From: CAWGCA01 sp963820955
GTDB lineage: Bacteria > Pseudomonadota > Gammaproteobacteria > Chromatiales > Chromatiaceae
DNA: 64,000 nt
Direction: 5' to 3'
Assembly (NCBI GenBank): GCA_963820955.1
Contig: CAWGCA010000016.1
Span: forward strand, 1 to 64,000
Shown here: piece after piece, positions 14,878 through 23,814 of the stretch
Layout: every line of letters starts with the position of its first letter
Numbering within the stretch: position 1 is the first letter of the stretch
Translations under genes and position numbers: made by a program
Notes under the pieces: generated by a model
What the model saw: the letters and a program-made list of their open reading frames with translations, nothing else
Told to the model about the DNA's origin: nothing
Databases searched by the model: none

Positions 14878-16761
14878 TTATTGGTTCGCTGTCTTCATTT
14901 TCTCCGGCGTATACCAGATCGGCGACGACCAGGCGCGCTCCTGGATGGTCGCCGGTATACCCTCGGGGACAGGCAGGCCCGTCTTCACCGAGTCATAGGT
15001 CGACCAGCGCGGCGTCGGAATTTCCAGCACGCGGACATAGTAGGCCGCCGAATTGTTCGGGTCGAAATCCGGATCGGTCCACACAGCACTCAACTGGGTG
15101 TCGCCGATGTCGTTGGTGTAGGTCGCTTTCTTTACATCCACGGTGTTGCCCACCGCTGGCAGCTTACCAGTCTTGGGATCGGGCTTGCGGTCATCGGACC
15201 AGGCGACGTCGTAGATCTTCTCCATCGGCAAGCCGTTGGCGGGGTTGGGCCAGACCTTGACGATCTGGATGCGGTCGAGGTTGCCGCTCTCGGGGTCCTT
15301 CGTGGCCCAGACAGCAAAGGTCGGTGCCTTGCCGGCCTTTTTCGGCAGATCCTGCCCCATGGGCACACCGCCCTTGTAGGCCTTCTTGACGAAGTTCTTG
15401 TCGTTGACCAGCCCCTTCGAATACTTCCAACCACCGAAGAAGCGCAGCCGGACCATGGTGCCGGAGGTGCCGTAGGTCTCCTTCGATTGCATGGCGTTCC
15501 AGATCCCCTCGCGGGTGTTCTCCTCGGCCCACACGGCTGTGGTTCCAGCCGAACCGGCCACCGCGTTCACCTCACCGGTGAGGCCGGGTTTCGGGTTCAG
15601 ACGCTTTTTCGGCGTGTCATCAATAAACCCATGACCACCCGGAAAGGCGAACTCCTCGTTGGGCTGATAGCCCGAGTGGGCATCCGCACCCGCAACGAAG
15701 CCCATCTTGTAGGGGTTGGTCCCCAGCTGCTTCTCGAGGTACATACCTGTGGCGAGGCCCTGGCGAACGAAACCGCCGCGGCTCTTGTCAGAGGGGATCG
15801 GCAGGTTGATCAGGTTTTCCCACAGCTCGAAATCCGCGAACTCATCGTTGCGGGAGAGAACCGGATGGGTGTCGGACGACCCCTTGATCTGAATGATCTC
15901 GAACAGCGGCTCGTTCTCGGCCTGCCGCTTGGCATAGCGCTTGCCCATTGGCCCGCCAAGGAACTCGTTTTCGGAGAACATCCAGCCGTTGGAGACGTTG
16001 GAGTTGTGCGGGATCGCAAACACGTCGATGCCCTGCTGCCGCAGGCTTTCCAGGTGCGTCCACAGGTCTTCGGGGTGGACCGAATCGAAGGCCGAGTACG
16101 CAAAGGGCCCCGGCTTGTCCTTGAAGAAGACATTGCGGTGCATGTTCGCCCCCCTGGGAATCGACGTCCATTCGTAGCCGTAGAGGGTGGTGAACTTGCC
16201 CGGTTCATAGTGCTTGTCGGCAGTGTCCAGGAACGTCTGCCACATGGATGTGCGCAGCTCAGGGGTGGAGTATTCCGGGATCGGCTCGTTGGCGAACAGG
16301 CTCGCGAGCAACTGCTTGAAGAACGGGCCACCGGCCTTGGGATCGGTTTGGCCCTTCACAATACCCCTGGCGAAATCCGAGTCGGCAAGCGGGCTGTCGG
16401 GGTTGCCGAATTCTTTCAGTACGCCGAAATACTCGGCATGGTCGGTGATCGCGACGAAGTCATAGGGTGTGCGCTTCTTCAAGCGCTGGCCGGTGGTCGA
16501 TTGCTTGATTTCCTGCCCCTTCGCATAGTTGTAGGCGTCCTCCCAGGTCTGGTTCACGCCGATGGTGAAGGCATCAAAGGAGTTGCGGGTGTGCATGTGC
16601 TCCTCGCCGAAGTAGACGTTCTTCAGCGGGTTCTTGGCGCCGCTGCCACGCCCCGGTTCGCCGATGGAATCGGCGGCGAAGACGCCGCTTGTGCACAGGG
16701 AAGAAAGAAAGACTGCCAGGCTAAATGCTCCGATTCTTGTTCTCATCGTTATGATCCTCAT
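14878..16761 (-). CDS. DUF3604 exported protein (copy 2)
   Basis: A 627-residue paralogue of the gene at 11205-13172 with the same order of motifs: YFGEEHMHTRNSFDAF, ITDHAEYFG, FAIPHNSN, AGADAHSG and a C-terminus IQERAWSSPIWYTPEK. The signal peptide (MRIITMRTRIGAFSLAVF and on) is cleaved near VFAADS. The PHP-like His/Asp set suggests a metal-dependent periplasmic hydrolase, an inference, since the family is uncharacterised to my knowledge. A lone AraC-type domain is encoded 93 bp upstream on the same strand. Downstream come the perfect palindrome, the barrel-like protein and the lipoprotein. Confidence 0.9.
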   Translation of the reverse strand: MRIITMRTRIGAFSLAVFLSSLCTSGVFAADSIGEPGRGSGAKNPLKNVYFGEEHMHTRNSFDAFTIGVNQTWEDAYNYAKGQEIKQSTTGQRLKKRTPYDFVAITDHAEYFGVLKEFGNPDSPLADSDFARGIVKGQTDPKAGGPFFKQLLASLFANEPIPEYSTPELRTSMWQTFLDTADKHYEPGKFTTLYGYEWTSIPRGANMHRNVFFKDKPGPFAYSAFDSVHPEDLWTHLESLRQQGIDVFAIPHNSNVSNGWMFSENEFLGGPMGKRYAKRQAENEPLFEIIQIKGSSDTHPVLSRNDEFADFELWENLINLPIPSDKSRGGFVRQGLATGMYLEKQLGTNPYKMGFVAGADAHSGYQPNEEFAFPGGHGFIDDTPKKRLNPKPGLTGEVNAVAGSAGTTAVWAEENTREGIWNAMQSKETYGTSGTMVRLRFFGGWKYSKGLVNDKNFVKKAYKGGVPMGQDLPKKAGKAPTFAVWATKDPESGNLDRIQIVKVWPNPANGLPMEKIYDVAWSDDRKPDPKTGKLPAVGNTVDVKKATYTNDIGDTQLSAVWTDPDFDPNNSAAYYVRVLEIPTPRWSTYDSVKTGLPVPEGIPATIQERAWSSPIWYTPEKMKTANQ

Positions 16762-16854
16762 AATTCAAGCCCTCTTTCTCGAGGGTGGCTGTCGGAATTC
16801 CAACCTATCATTATTACAACTTTCAGCGGGAACAACCGACCATTTCGCGCCAAC

Positions 16855-17235
16855 CTACCGATTTGCTTTGACACCCCTATCGATCTCGTTCAAACGATTA
16901 CCCTGCAGGCCGAGCGACCGGTGGCGGTAGGCCCTGGGTGCAACACCGGCCCAGCGCCGGAACGCACGGGCGAAGCTGCTGGGATCGCTGTAACCCAGTG
17001 CCGCGGCGATGTCATGTATCGGTTTGCGCGTCTGTTCGAGCAATTCGCAGGCGGCTTTGCAGCGGCAGCGGTCAACCAGATCCGAATAGCTGACGCCTGC
17101 TTCGTTGAGCAGCCGCTGAAAGGTGCGCGGACTGAAACACAATAACCGTGCCACAGCTTCAATGGACGGGTAACCCGCGCGTAACAGAACATCGATCAAA
17201 TCACAGCATGCATCGACAGATAATTGACGCGCCAT
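16855..17235 (-). CDS. stand-alone AraC-type DNA-binding domain
   Basis: 126 residues consisting almost only of the two helix-turn-helix motifs of AraC/XylS regulators (SIEAVARLLCFSPRTFQRLL and IHDIAAALGYSDPSSFARAF, then RRWAGVAP). The N-terminal Arabinose_bd-type sensing domain of about 200 residues found in its relatives is absent. ATG 17235 opens MARQLSVDACCDLIDVLL, which resembles the linker just before the domain. It may be a real minimal regulator or the surviving 3' part of a full gene. It reads toward the DUF3604 operon and could control it. Confidence 0.7.
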   Translation of the reverse strand: MARQLSVDACCDLIDVLLRAGYPSIEAVARLLCFSPRTFQRLLNEAGVSYSDLVDRCRCKAACELLEQTRKPIHDIAAALGYSDPSSFARAFRRWAGVAPRAYRHRSLGLQGNRLNEIDRGVKANR

Positions 17236-17674
17236 CGTCTACCTATGCTGATATCCGTATTGACAGAAGCGGGGCCGCCAGGAAACCGCTAAGACAACCC
17301 CAAGATACGAAACTTTAACAAGTGCGGGCCGTAACTGCAGACCATATCGCGCCAGTGTGAAGCGCCCGCTACCGCCCCGGGTTCCGGCGGCGGGTGAACG
17401 GCTTGCGGTATTTTTTCCCAGTCCGTAATCAACCGTTTGATAAACAGTATGCACCACACATTTCCTCAACAGACGAACAGCTGAGTCAGCATCAAAGCCT
17501 CAGATTGTTTCTGCCTGTTAAATGATCTGGCGCAGGATGTTGTATTGATTAATCGCTCTGCCCTGATATTCTTGACGTTGCGCGCCAGGAAATCTGGGCC
17601 ACAGCATTAGCGAAACCACTCCAAATACACACAGAGTGGTTTTAAAAAAACGCCTCACAGTAATAGAGGACAGA
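17236..17674. other. divergent intergenic region between two AraC genes
   Basis: About 440 bp separate the two divergent AraC-type genes. It probably holds both promoters and could be where the missing sensor domain of the left gene decayed. I find no coding frame with a recognisable family and no clear repeat. Confidence 0.4.
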
Positions 17675-18682
17675 ATGGAATCGATACCGTTACACCGGAT
17701 CGCGGTCGTGCGTCCCTTCGCGGATTTCCTTGACAATGTCGGGGCTTCGGTAGAACGTGGATTCCGGCTGGCCGGCTTACCGGTTTGTGCGCTCGAAGAT
17801 GCGAATAACTACGTGCCCTCGCACCGGTTCTGGGCGTTTCTTGTCGACATGGCGCACAGGGAAGGCATTCGGGATCTGGGCTTCCGAGTCGGGCAAAGGT
17901 TTGGCGCCAATTGCGCTGATCCGCACTTGACTGATCTGCTGCGCCGGTCGCCAACGCTCTACCAGGGACTGTTACGTGCCAGCGAACTGGCCAACAAGAC
18001 CGTCTCCCACTGCCAATTTGGGATTTTGCAGCCACCCGGCAGTCAGTGTGCCTATTTTTCCCACGCCCCGAGCTGTGACGCACACAACCCGGCTATTGAG
18101 CAGATCGGCTGGTTCGGCCTGATGACATTAATCGGTATAGTCCGCGTCTTCGTCGGCCCACACTGGCGACCCGCCGAAATCGGGTTGATGACGGATCACC
18201 CACCCTGCCCGTATATCCGTAAACATTTTCCCGACGCGCGTATACAGCTGTCACAACCGTACTCTTACATCGCGCTTGACAACGCGCTGCTCAGCCTGCC
18301 GCCATTGCCCCATGAAGCCGCAACGCCGGTGTGTTCGGCCCCCCACTTTGAAACCGCGTCAAATGATTTTGTCGGTTCACTCAAACAGGTCTTGCTTGCC
18401 TATGTTCAGGAAAGCCATTTGAGCATTGAAACCGCCGCATCCCTGTGCGATACCAGCAAGCGCAGTCTGCAACGTAAACTCAAGGAAGCGGGCACCCGCT
18501 ATTCCGAGCTGCTGGATGAGGCGCATTTCCATGCCGCCAGTCGAATGCTGTTGGACCACAACATGAAAGTCGTCGACGTCGCGAATCGGCTGGGCTACAG
18601 TGACTCGACGCATTTTTCCCGCGCCTTCCGGCGCATCGCCGGTGTCACGCCGGGGGTGTACCGCCAGACACTTGCGCATTAA
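17675..18682 (+). CDS. AraC-family transcriptional regulator
   Basis: A protein of about 335 residues with an N-terminal Arabinose_bd-type ligand domain (residues 1-200, FADFLDNVGASVERGFRLAG near the start) and a C-terminal AraC helix-turn-helix pair (SIETAASLCDTSKRSLQRKL, VVDVANRLGYSDSTHFSRAF, RRIAGVTPGVYRQ). ATG 17675 has AGAGGA at good spacing; a GTG at 17636 lacks one. It is divergent from the lone AraC domain. Nothing in sequence gives the effector; relatives control virulence, amino-acid or fatty-acid genes. Confidence 0.9.
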   Translation: MESIPLHRIAVVRPFADFLDNVGASVERGFRLAGLPVCALEDANNYVPSHRFWAFLVDMAHREGIRDLGFRVGQRFGANCADPHLTDLLRRSPTLYQGLLRASELANKTVSHCQFGILQPPGSQCAYFSHAPSCDAHNPAIEQIGWFGLMTLIGIVRVFVGPHWRPAEIGLMTDHPPCPYIRKHFPDARIQLSQPYSYIALDNALLSLPPLPHEAATPVCSAPHFETASNDFVGSLKQVLLAYVQESHLSIETAASLCDTSKRSLQRKLKEAGTRYSELLDEAHFHAASRMLLDHNMKVVDVANRLGYSDSTHFSRAFRRIAGVTPGVYRQTLAH

Positions 18683-18724
18683 GCGCCGCTCTTCGACACG
18701 ATAGTCCGAGGGTCTCGCGGTCTC

Positions 18725-19056
18725 GGGGTCAGGTCTTGCATCTTGAAATCAACCCGACTTCAGCACCTTACTGACTGTCGAATAGTGCAGTCCCAAAAGC
18801 CGTGCGACTTTAGTCATGGTATACCGGTATTCCTCACAGGCATTACGAATGACACAGCCAGTGATACCGCTCTACCACTCGATTGAGAATGTCCAGGGAA
18901 TCGTATCGATCGCTATCTGAAAGATAAACGGATTTACGGGATTTACCCCGGCTGGCGACATGATAAACAGCACCGGAAAACGCCACGCGCAGCGCTCGTG
19001 CCATGATTGCACCTCTCATTGACGTCACACTATTTCACGATTCAAGACCTGACCCC
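18725..19056 (-). mobile_element. deleted REP-associated (Y1) transposase element
   Basis: Perfect 14-bp inverted ends GGGGTCAGGTCTTG (18725-18738) and CAAGACCTGACCCC (19043-19056) enclose the remains of one transposase gene. The ends match the REP-like copies at 11043-11149. The right end abuts a TetR gene lacking its 5' part. Confidence 0.8.
18749..19004 (-). pseudogene. REP-associated tyrosine transposase, internally deleted
   Basis: The N-terminus MARALRVAFSGAVYHVASRG and KSVYLSDSDRYDSLDILNRV to YHWLCHS is the start of a Y1/RAYT transposase (typical: MARPLRxEFPGAxYHVxSRG). Immediately after, in another frame, comes its usual C-terminus YRYTMTKVARLLGLHYSTVS KVLKSG, the DnaA-like helix-turn-helix tail. 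Roughly two thirds of the gene, including the catalytic Tyr region, is missing, and the junction is out of frame. Confidence 0.8.
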
Positions 19057-19061
19057 CTCCC

Positions 19062-19454
19062 TTGGTGCGCCAGCTGCTGGATTACTGGACCCACGAGATC
19101 ACTGAGGTGATAACCTCGAATCCGGAGCTACTCGCACTCAAGCCGAAGAGCAGGTTTATAAGGGCCGCCGAGATCATTCTCGACTTTGACCTGACGCGTT
19201 ACGAGATTGCCATCCGTCAGTGGGCCTTGCAGGATGCGGGCGCGGCCCGGGCAGTAAAAAAGGCGAATCGACTCCGACTCGACTTTGCCCGTAAAGCGTT
19301 ATCCGAGCTTGAGTTCAAGGACGAGGACCTGGAGATGCGTGCGATGCTATTCGTTTGCTATCACAGCTGGGAAGCGCCGATGTTCAGGGAAATCTCACCC
19401 AAGCGGCGGCACGATCTGATTGCCAGGCGTATTGAATTTCTGACGAGAAAGTAA
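19062..19454 (+). pseudogene. TetR-family regulator, C-terminal part only
   Basis: 130 residues match the ligand-binding C-terminal half of a TetR/AcrR regulator (ILDFDLTRYEIAIRQWALQD, then ARKALSELEF and RIEFLTRK). The DNA-binding N-terminus of about 60-80 residues is absent, and the frame begins six bases after the inverted end of the RAYT element. The 5' part is not found on the far side of the element, so the loss is a deletion rather than a simple insertion. Confidence 0.75.
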
Positions 19455-20313
19455 CGGGTCCTCGACAGTCTGCTCCGCTAGACTGGGGTGTCGCATGGTG
19501 TATAAACAAACCAGAGAGCTGTGCATCCCAATGTGCAGCAGGTAGTGTAGCGACACGATAGCTGGTCGTTCGCAGGGACTTAGCTGATTCGTTGTTTATT
19601 GATGTGCTGTCGTCGGTCAGCAGGAATGTGGAAACGACTGTACTTCCTGTCGCGCCTGTGGGTGGCGAATTCGTAATGGTGTTGTGAAAACCGTTACTCA
19701 GCCAACCCTGTTCGTGAGCGAGATCTTCCTTATGAGCGAAAGTATGTCATCCGCCGTAGCTGAAATTGGGGAATAGTGTGGCTTCGGGCGGGGTACGCGA
19801 ACCCCCTGTTTTTTTACTTGTTAAATCTGTCGCTTGTTAGGCCTGGCGTTTTTCTTGTTCAAACCGGTTTTTTTATTTTCTTATCTATCAGTTTGTTACA
19901 AGACAATATGGCGTCCCCAAGGGGAGGCCACCTTATCCCCCGGTTACGACTGCCTTCGGAAATCATTACAATTCCATGATATCTCAAAGAGTTATAGGCC
20001 ACACCCCAATTCTTGCCCTACTATCGCACCAACTAAAACCGGATACATCGGCCAACAAAGGAATCACATGGGGAATTTGAGCCTCCGATCATCTGGTTCA
20101 TACCATCACAAGACATCAACACGAAACAGGATAATAAACCTGCAAAGTACCCGCTGTTGCTGACTCTGTCCTCCGGCTTGTCGTTTATCCTGATTCTTGT
20201 GCTGATCAAAATGGTTGACAACGGTTTCGATACCCGGGGTGGCTCCGACCGACCCGGCCGTTCCCAGCGTCGTTCGCAGTGAAATGGCGTTGTGGGCCGG
20301 CGCAGCAACCGCG
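19455..20313. other. intergenic stretch of about 860 bp
   Basis: No gene is supported. T-rich from about 19800 to 19880. TGGCGTCCCCAAGGGGA (19909-19925) resembles the 3' terminus of a tRNA read on the other strand, but nothing else of a tRNA is present. A short plus-strand frame (20100-20281) encodes one hydrophobic segment but has no start codon. Confidence 0.4.
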
Positions 20314-22029
20314 TTATTGTTTCTCGACTTCGGCATAGCCGCCTCGAATCAGCGCGTAGTCATTGTGCTGGAGTTCTTTCACCAGTTCGCTGACGTGGTC
20401 CTCGGCCACCCCGAGATCTTTCAGAAGCATGCCCCCGCGGACTAGCGTACTCTCGATGTAACCCGTACCCGCGTGCCTGACGCCCTTGGCAACCAGTTCA
20501 TCCTGATCCCCGAGTGTGCGCACACGCACATAGACGTCCAGGTGCGGATAGAGGCGATGCAGGGTGACGGCAAAGCCCTTGGCATGGTTCATGTCCCTCG
20601 AGGTCACATAGACAGCGGCGGCTTTACCGAGTCCGGCAGCCTCTTGCGTGGCAAAGCTGTACATGTCGCCGAAGTGAACATTGCGGCCCGATCGCTTGCC
20701 CTGGCGGACAACGTTGATATCCCGATCGAAAGCGATATGGGGGATGTCTGCCCTCTCCAGCATCAGGGCTATGAGCTGGCCCACCTCATCGTAGCCGATG
20801 ACAACCACGTGCCGCTCCAGATCGGCGGCCGGTTGCTCTCCCACGCTCGCGGGCATGGTTTGAAAGCGACTGGCGAGTCGGTCCCCCGCTTTCACCATCA
20901 GCGGGGTCAGAATCATGCTGACGGCAACCACCAGCATCGCCAGGGTATGTCCCCCGGCGCTCAGCAGACCGGCCACAGCCGCCGCGCCCAGCAGGACAAA
21001 AGCGAATTCGCCAACCTGGGACAAATAAAACCCCGTTCGGATGGCGGCCGAGCGGGCGATGCCGAAAGCGAGGACCAGCCCGATCAGCACTGCACCCTTG
21101 ACGGCAAGTACGATGGGAACGTGGACCAATAGCGCCTCCCAATCAAGCACCAGAGCGCCCACGTCGATGGACATGCCCACCGCGATAAAGAACAGGCCCA
21201 TCAAGGTTGCCTTGAACGGGGCGACAGTCGCTTCGATCTGATAGCGGAAATCCGAGGCCGAGAGCAGCATCCCCAGGAGAAAGGCGCCGAGCGTCATCGA
21301 GATGCCTACATGGTCCACCGCCCAGGCGGCGGCAAGGACCGCAAGAAACAGGACGACCCCGAAGGCGTCCATCTGGCGCCGCTTCGCACAATAGCCCAGC
21401 ACGGCTGGCAACACATAACGTCCGACCAGGAAGATAGTCGCTATCACCCCTACCACCAGCGCGACCTTCTCCCACACGGGGATCGTGCCCGTCTGCGCCT
21501 TTGTATGGGCCAGGATGGGAACCAGCGCCATGATCGGAACGATCCAGAGATCCTGCGCCATGAGCACGGCAAAGGTGGTTCGCCCATGCTCGGTGGCGAG
21601 TTCCCCACGTTCCCCCAGCGTCGCCATGACGATAGCCGTGGACGACATGGCAAGGGCCAAGCCCACGATGGTCGCCGTCTCCCAAGGCGCATGGACGAAG
21701 AAGATAAGGTACCCAGCCAACAGCGCCGCGGTAAAAAGCATCTGCGCTGATCCTAATCCGAAGATCAGGCGGCGCATGGCCCAGACTTTCTCTGGGCGCA
21801 TTTCCAGGCCCACGGTAAACAGAAACAGCACCACACCGAGCTCTGCGACACTCTGCAACTCCTCCACCGCATGGACGGGCACGGGTCCCGGGGTGTAAGG
21901 CCCGATGATGATACCGGCAACGATGAAGCCCAGTATCGACCCAAAGCCAAGTCGCTCAAACAGGATGACGCAGGTGGCCGTTGCCGCGAGAAAGACGACA
22001 ACGGCGAGAAGAATTGACGGAATGTCCAT
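20314..22029 (-). CDS. CPA2-family cation:proton antiporter with RCK domain (KefB/C-like)
   Basis: 571 residues: 12 or so membrane helices of a CPA2 monovalent cation:proton antiporter (GFIVAGIIIGPYTPG, LFLFTVGLEMRPEKVW, ALAMSSTAIVMATLGERGE, FYLSQVGEFAFVLLG), then a C-terminal TrkA-N/RCK domain from about residue 405 (HVVVIGYDEVGQLIALML, with GYDEVG in place of GxGxxG, and Asp at the nucleotide-ribose position in FDRD). Relatives export potassium under electrophile or pH stress and are gated by nucleotide or glutathione ligands. No KefF/G ancillary protein gene is adjacent. It is divergent from the CDF-like gene, with about 330 bp between them. Confidence 0.9.
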   Translation of the reverse strand: MDIPSILLAVVVFLAATATCVILFERLGFGSILGFIVAGIIIGPYTPGPVPVHAVEELQSVAELGVVLFLFTVGLEMRPEKVWAMRRLIFGLGSAQMLFTAALLAGYLIFFVHAPWETATIVGLALAMSSTAIVMATLGERGELATEHGRTTFAVLMAQDLWIVPIMALVPILAHTKAQTGTIPVWEKVALVVGVIATIFLVGRYVLPAVLGYCAKRRQMDAFGVVLFLAVLAAAWAVDHVGISMTLGAFLLGMLLSASDFRYQIEATVAPFKATLMGLFFIAVGMSIDVGALVLDWEALLVHVPIVLAVKGAVLIGLVLAFGIARSAAIRTGFYLSQVGEFAFVLLGAAAVAGLLSAGGHTLAMLVVAVSMILTPLMVKAGDRLASRFQTMPASVGEQPAADLERHVVVIGYDEVGQLIALMLERADIPHIAFDRDINVVRQGKRSGRNVHFGDMYSFATQEAAGLGKAAAVYVTSRDMNHAKGFAVTLHRLYPHLDVYVRVRTLGDQDELVAKGVRHAGTGYIESTLVRGGMLLKDLGVAEDHVSELVKELQHNDYALIRGGYAEVEKQ

Positions 22030-22359
22030 AACCTTTAGTCGTTCAGATTTGATCTGACAGTTACCGGATTGATGGCGGTGACTGCCAGGTCAATTTTATG
22101 CCACCAACCTCCCCTGCGAGATTTGTTTCCCATCATCCAGTGCCCGCCTCGGTGTTCGACCGCAGCACATATTAGCCTGACGGGGTACAGTACCTGCCGC
22201 TCAGTCATCTTCACACCTCTTCACATCATTAGTGCACAACAGCACCGTGAATGGTACGCTATGCGCTAAGATCTTGATATCTCAATACGAATGAGTTTTT
22301 CACCACATGGGATACTGTTGACGTTTGCAGGCATTCTCGGCAACTCAAACAGGCTTGTG

Positions 22360-23298
22360 ATGACAGGAAATAAAGATTCCATAGAACATTCTCTGTTGCG
22401 CTTTTCGGTCTGGATGGGTGTTCTGTTTACGGTCCTGGGGCTTGGCTGGGGTATGGCAATCCAGTCGGGTGCCATCCTGTTTGATGGCATCTATTCCGGT
22501 TTCAGCATCATTCTCTCCATGCTGTCCATCATGGCGTTACGGATGATGAGTATAGCCGATGATCATATGGCCAAGGCCGATAATGATGAACGGTTTCCGT
22601 TCGGCCGCATGGCCTTCGAGCCGCTGGTGGTGTCCTTCAAGGCTATCGTTATTATCGCCGTCTGTCTCTATGGCATCGTCAGCTCGGTGCTCCACCTTAT
22701 GCATGGTGGAGCGCAACCGACCAGTTCATTGCTGGGCATGCTATATGCCGCTATCTCGATAATGGTTTGTCTGTTCAGCTGGTTGTACCTGAAGATCCGT
22801 GGCCGGGGCTTGCCGGCACTGGTGCAGGCCGAGTCCGAACAATGGTTGATCGACACCGTGTTCAGTGGCGTGGTGCTGGTGGGGTTTGTGATCAGTTACG
22901 CGCTGACGTTCACCAATTACCAGCAGCTTATCCCTTATATCGATCCCGGCATGGTCATACTGGGGTCTGTCTACTTTATCCGTGTGCCGCTGGCCCGGTT
23001 TATCTCCAGTGTGCGCGAACTATTGATGATGGCGACGCCGAGCGATATGCAGGAACGGTTGCAGGAACGCATTGATGGCATTGCAGCCTCCCATGGCTTC
23101 GAGGAGGTTGTGGTGCGTTCGGCCAAGGTGGGTCGTGAATTGACCGTCGATGTCTCTTTTCTGGTACACGAAGGATTCGGCGCTGTCGAGGTCGACCAAC
23201 TGGACGTGATCAGAGCCGAGGTCAAGGATAATCTCGCAGATCTCGGCTACAACATCTGGATGAACATCCTGTTTACACGGGACAGGTACTGGGCTTGA
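22360..23298 (+). CDS. cation diffusion facilitator-like transporter with altered metal site
   Basis: About 312 residues from ATG 22360 (an earlier ATG at 22291 adds 23 residues). Six predicted helices and a C-terminal cytoplasmic domain of CDF type, with the family loop FPFGRMAFEPL (canonical HPFGHGRAEPL). The helix-2 site, normally HxxxD or DxxxD, reads YSGFS (Y and S). The helix-5 HxxxD reads QWLID (Q and D). Three of four canonical ligands are therefore replaced, by hand alignment. It may carry another ion or work differently from zinc/iron CDFs. It is monocistronic, and the ribosome-binding site is weak for either start. Confidence 0.8.
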   Translation: MTGNKDSIEHSLLRFSVWMGVLFTVLGLGWGMAIQSGAILFDGIYSGFSIILSMLSIMALRMMSIADDHMAKADNDERFPFGRMAFEPLVVSFKAIVIIAVCLYGIVSSVLHLMHGGAQPTSSLLGMLYAAISIMVCLFSWLYLKIRGRGLPALVQAESEQWLIDTVFSGVVLVGFVISYALTFTNYQQLIPYIDPGMVILGSVYFIRVPLARFISSVRELLMMATPSDMQERLQERIDGIAASHGFEEVVVRSAKVGRELTVDVSFLVHEGFGAVEVDQLDVIRAEVKDNLADLGYNIWMNILFTRDRYWA

Positions 23299-23362
23299 GC
23301 TTTTTGAATCTCGTCACGCCGGTCTTCCTCCGGGCTGGTATCAGCGTTTTACCCGCTACGGC

Positions 23363-23812
23363 TTACAGTTTCAGGAAGTAGGTGAAAAACCCCGTATCTT
23401 TTTCATAGCCGAGGGATTCATAGAGGCTTTGGGCGGTGGTGTTCGTCGTGGCTGTTTCCAACGTGATGCCACCGGCGTCGGTCTCAACCGCATAGTCTTT
23501 GGCGGCATTCATTAACCGGGTAGCAATACCCTTCCTTCTGGCTTCTTTAGCAACATACAGGTCGTTCAGGATCCAGGTACGTTCAAGCGACAGCGATGAA
23601 AAGCTTGGATAGAGCTGGGTGAAGCCGACGTACCTGCCATTATCTGTCCTGGCGTAGAAAATGACGGACTCAGCGTTCTTCACGCGCCCGGTGAGAAAAG
23701 CATGGGCCGAATCCAGATGACTCTCCCGTTCGTAGAAGACCAGGTAATCTGCAAACAGCTTTGAAACTTCGGCTAAATCCTCAAGCTCGGCCCTTTCAAT
23801 GCTGACGTTCAT
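23363..23812 (-). CDS. GNAT-family N-acetyltransferase
   Basis: A protein of about 149 residues with GNAT fold motifs: the acetyl-CoA site LYVAKEARRKGIATRLM (RRKGIA is the R/Q-x-x-G-x-A loop) and the C-terminal NTTAQSLYESLGYEKDTGF. ATG 23812 lies two bases after the ornithine decarboxylase stop, with AAAGAG spaced for it; an in-frame GTG at 23818 overlaps the stop. Being the last gene of the decarboxylase cluster suggests an amine substrate, for example putrescine, agmatine or spermidine. That is inference from position; the sequence itself is generic GNAT. Confidence 0.85.
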   Translation of the reverse strand: MNVSIERAELEDLAEVSKLFADYLVFYERESHLDSAHAFLTGRVKNAESVIFYARTDNGRYVGFTQLYPSFSSLSLERTWILNDLYVAKEARRKGIATRLMNAAKDYAVETDAGGITLETATTNTTAQSLYESLGYEKDTGFFTYFLKL

Positions 23813-23814
23813 AA

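Noticed and set aside
14848..17145. Very long plus-strand reading frame opposite DUF3604 copy 2
   Set aside because: It is a shadow of the GC-rich gene on the other strand; it has no family motifs and no ribosome-binding site, while the minus-strand protein is clearly DUF3604.
19909..19925. TGGCGTCCCCAAGGGGA, like the 3' end of a tRNA on the minus strand
   Set aside because: Only 17 bases fit and no T-arm follows; too short to call a tRNA or att site.
20033..20308. Frames on both strands before the KefB/C-like gene
   Set aside because: No start codon with a ribosome-binding site and no family; a single hydrophobic stretch is not enough.
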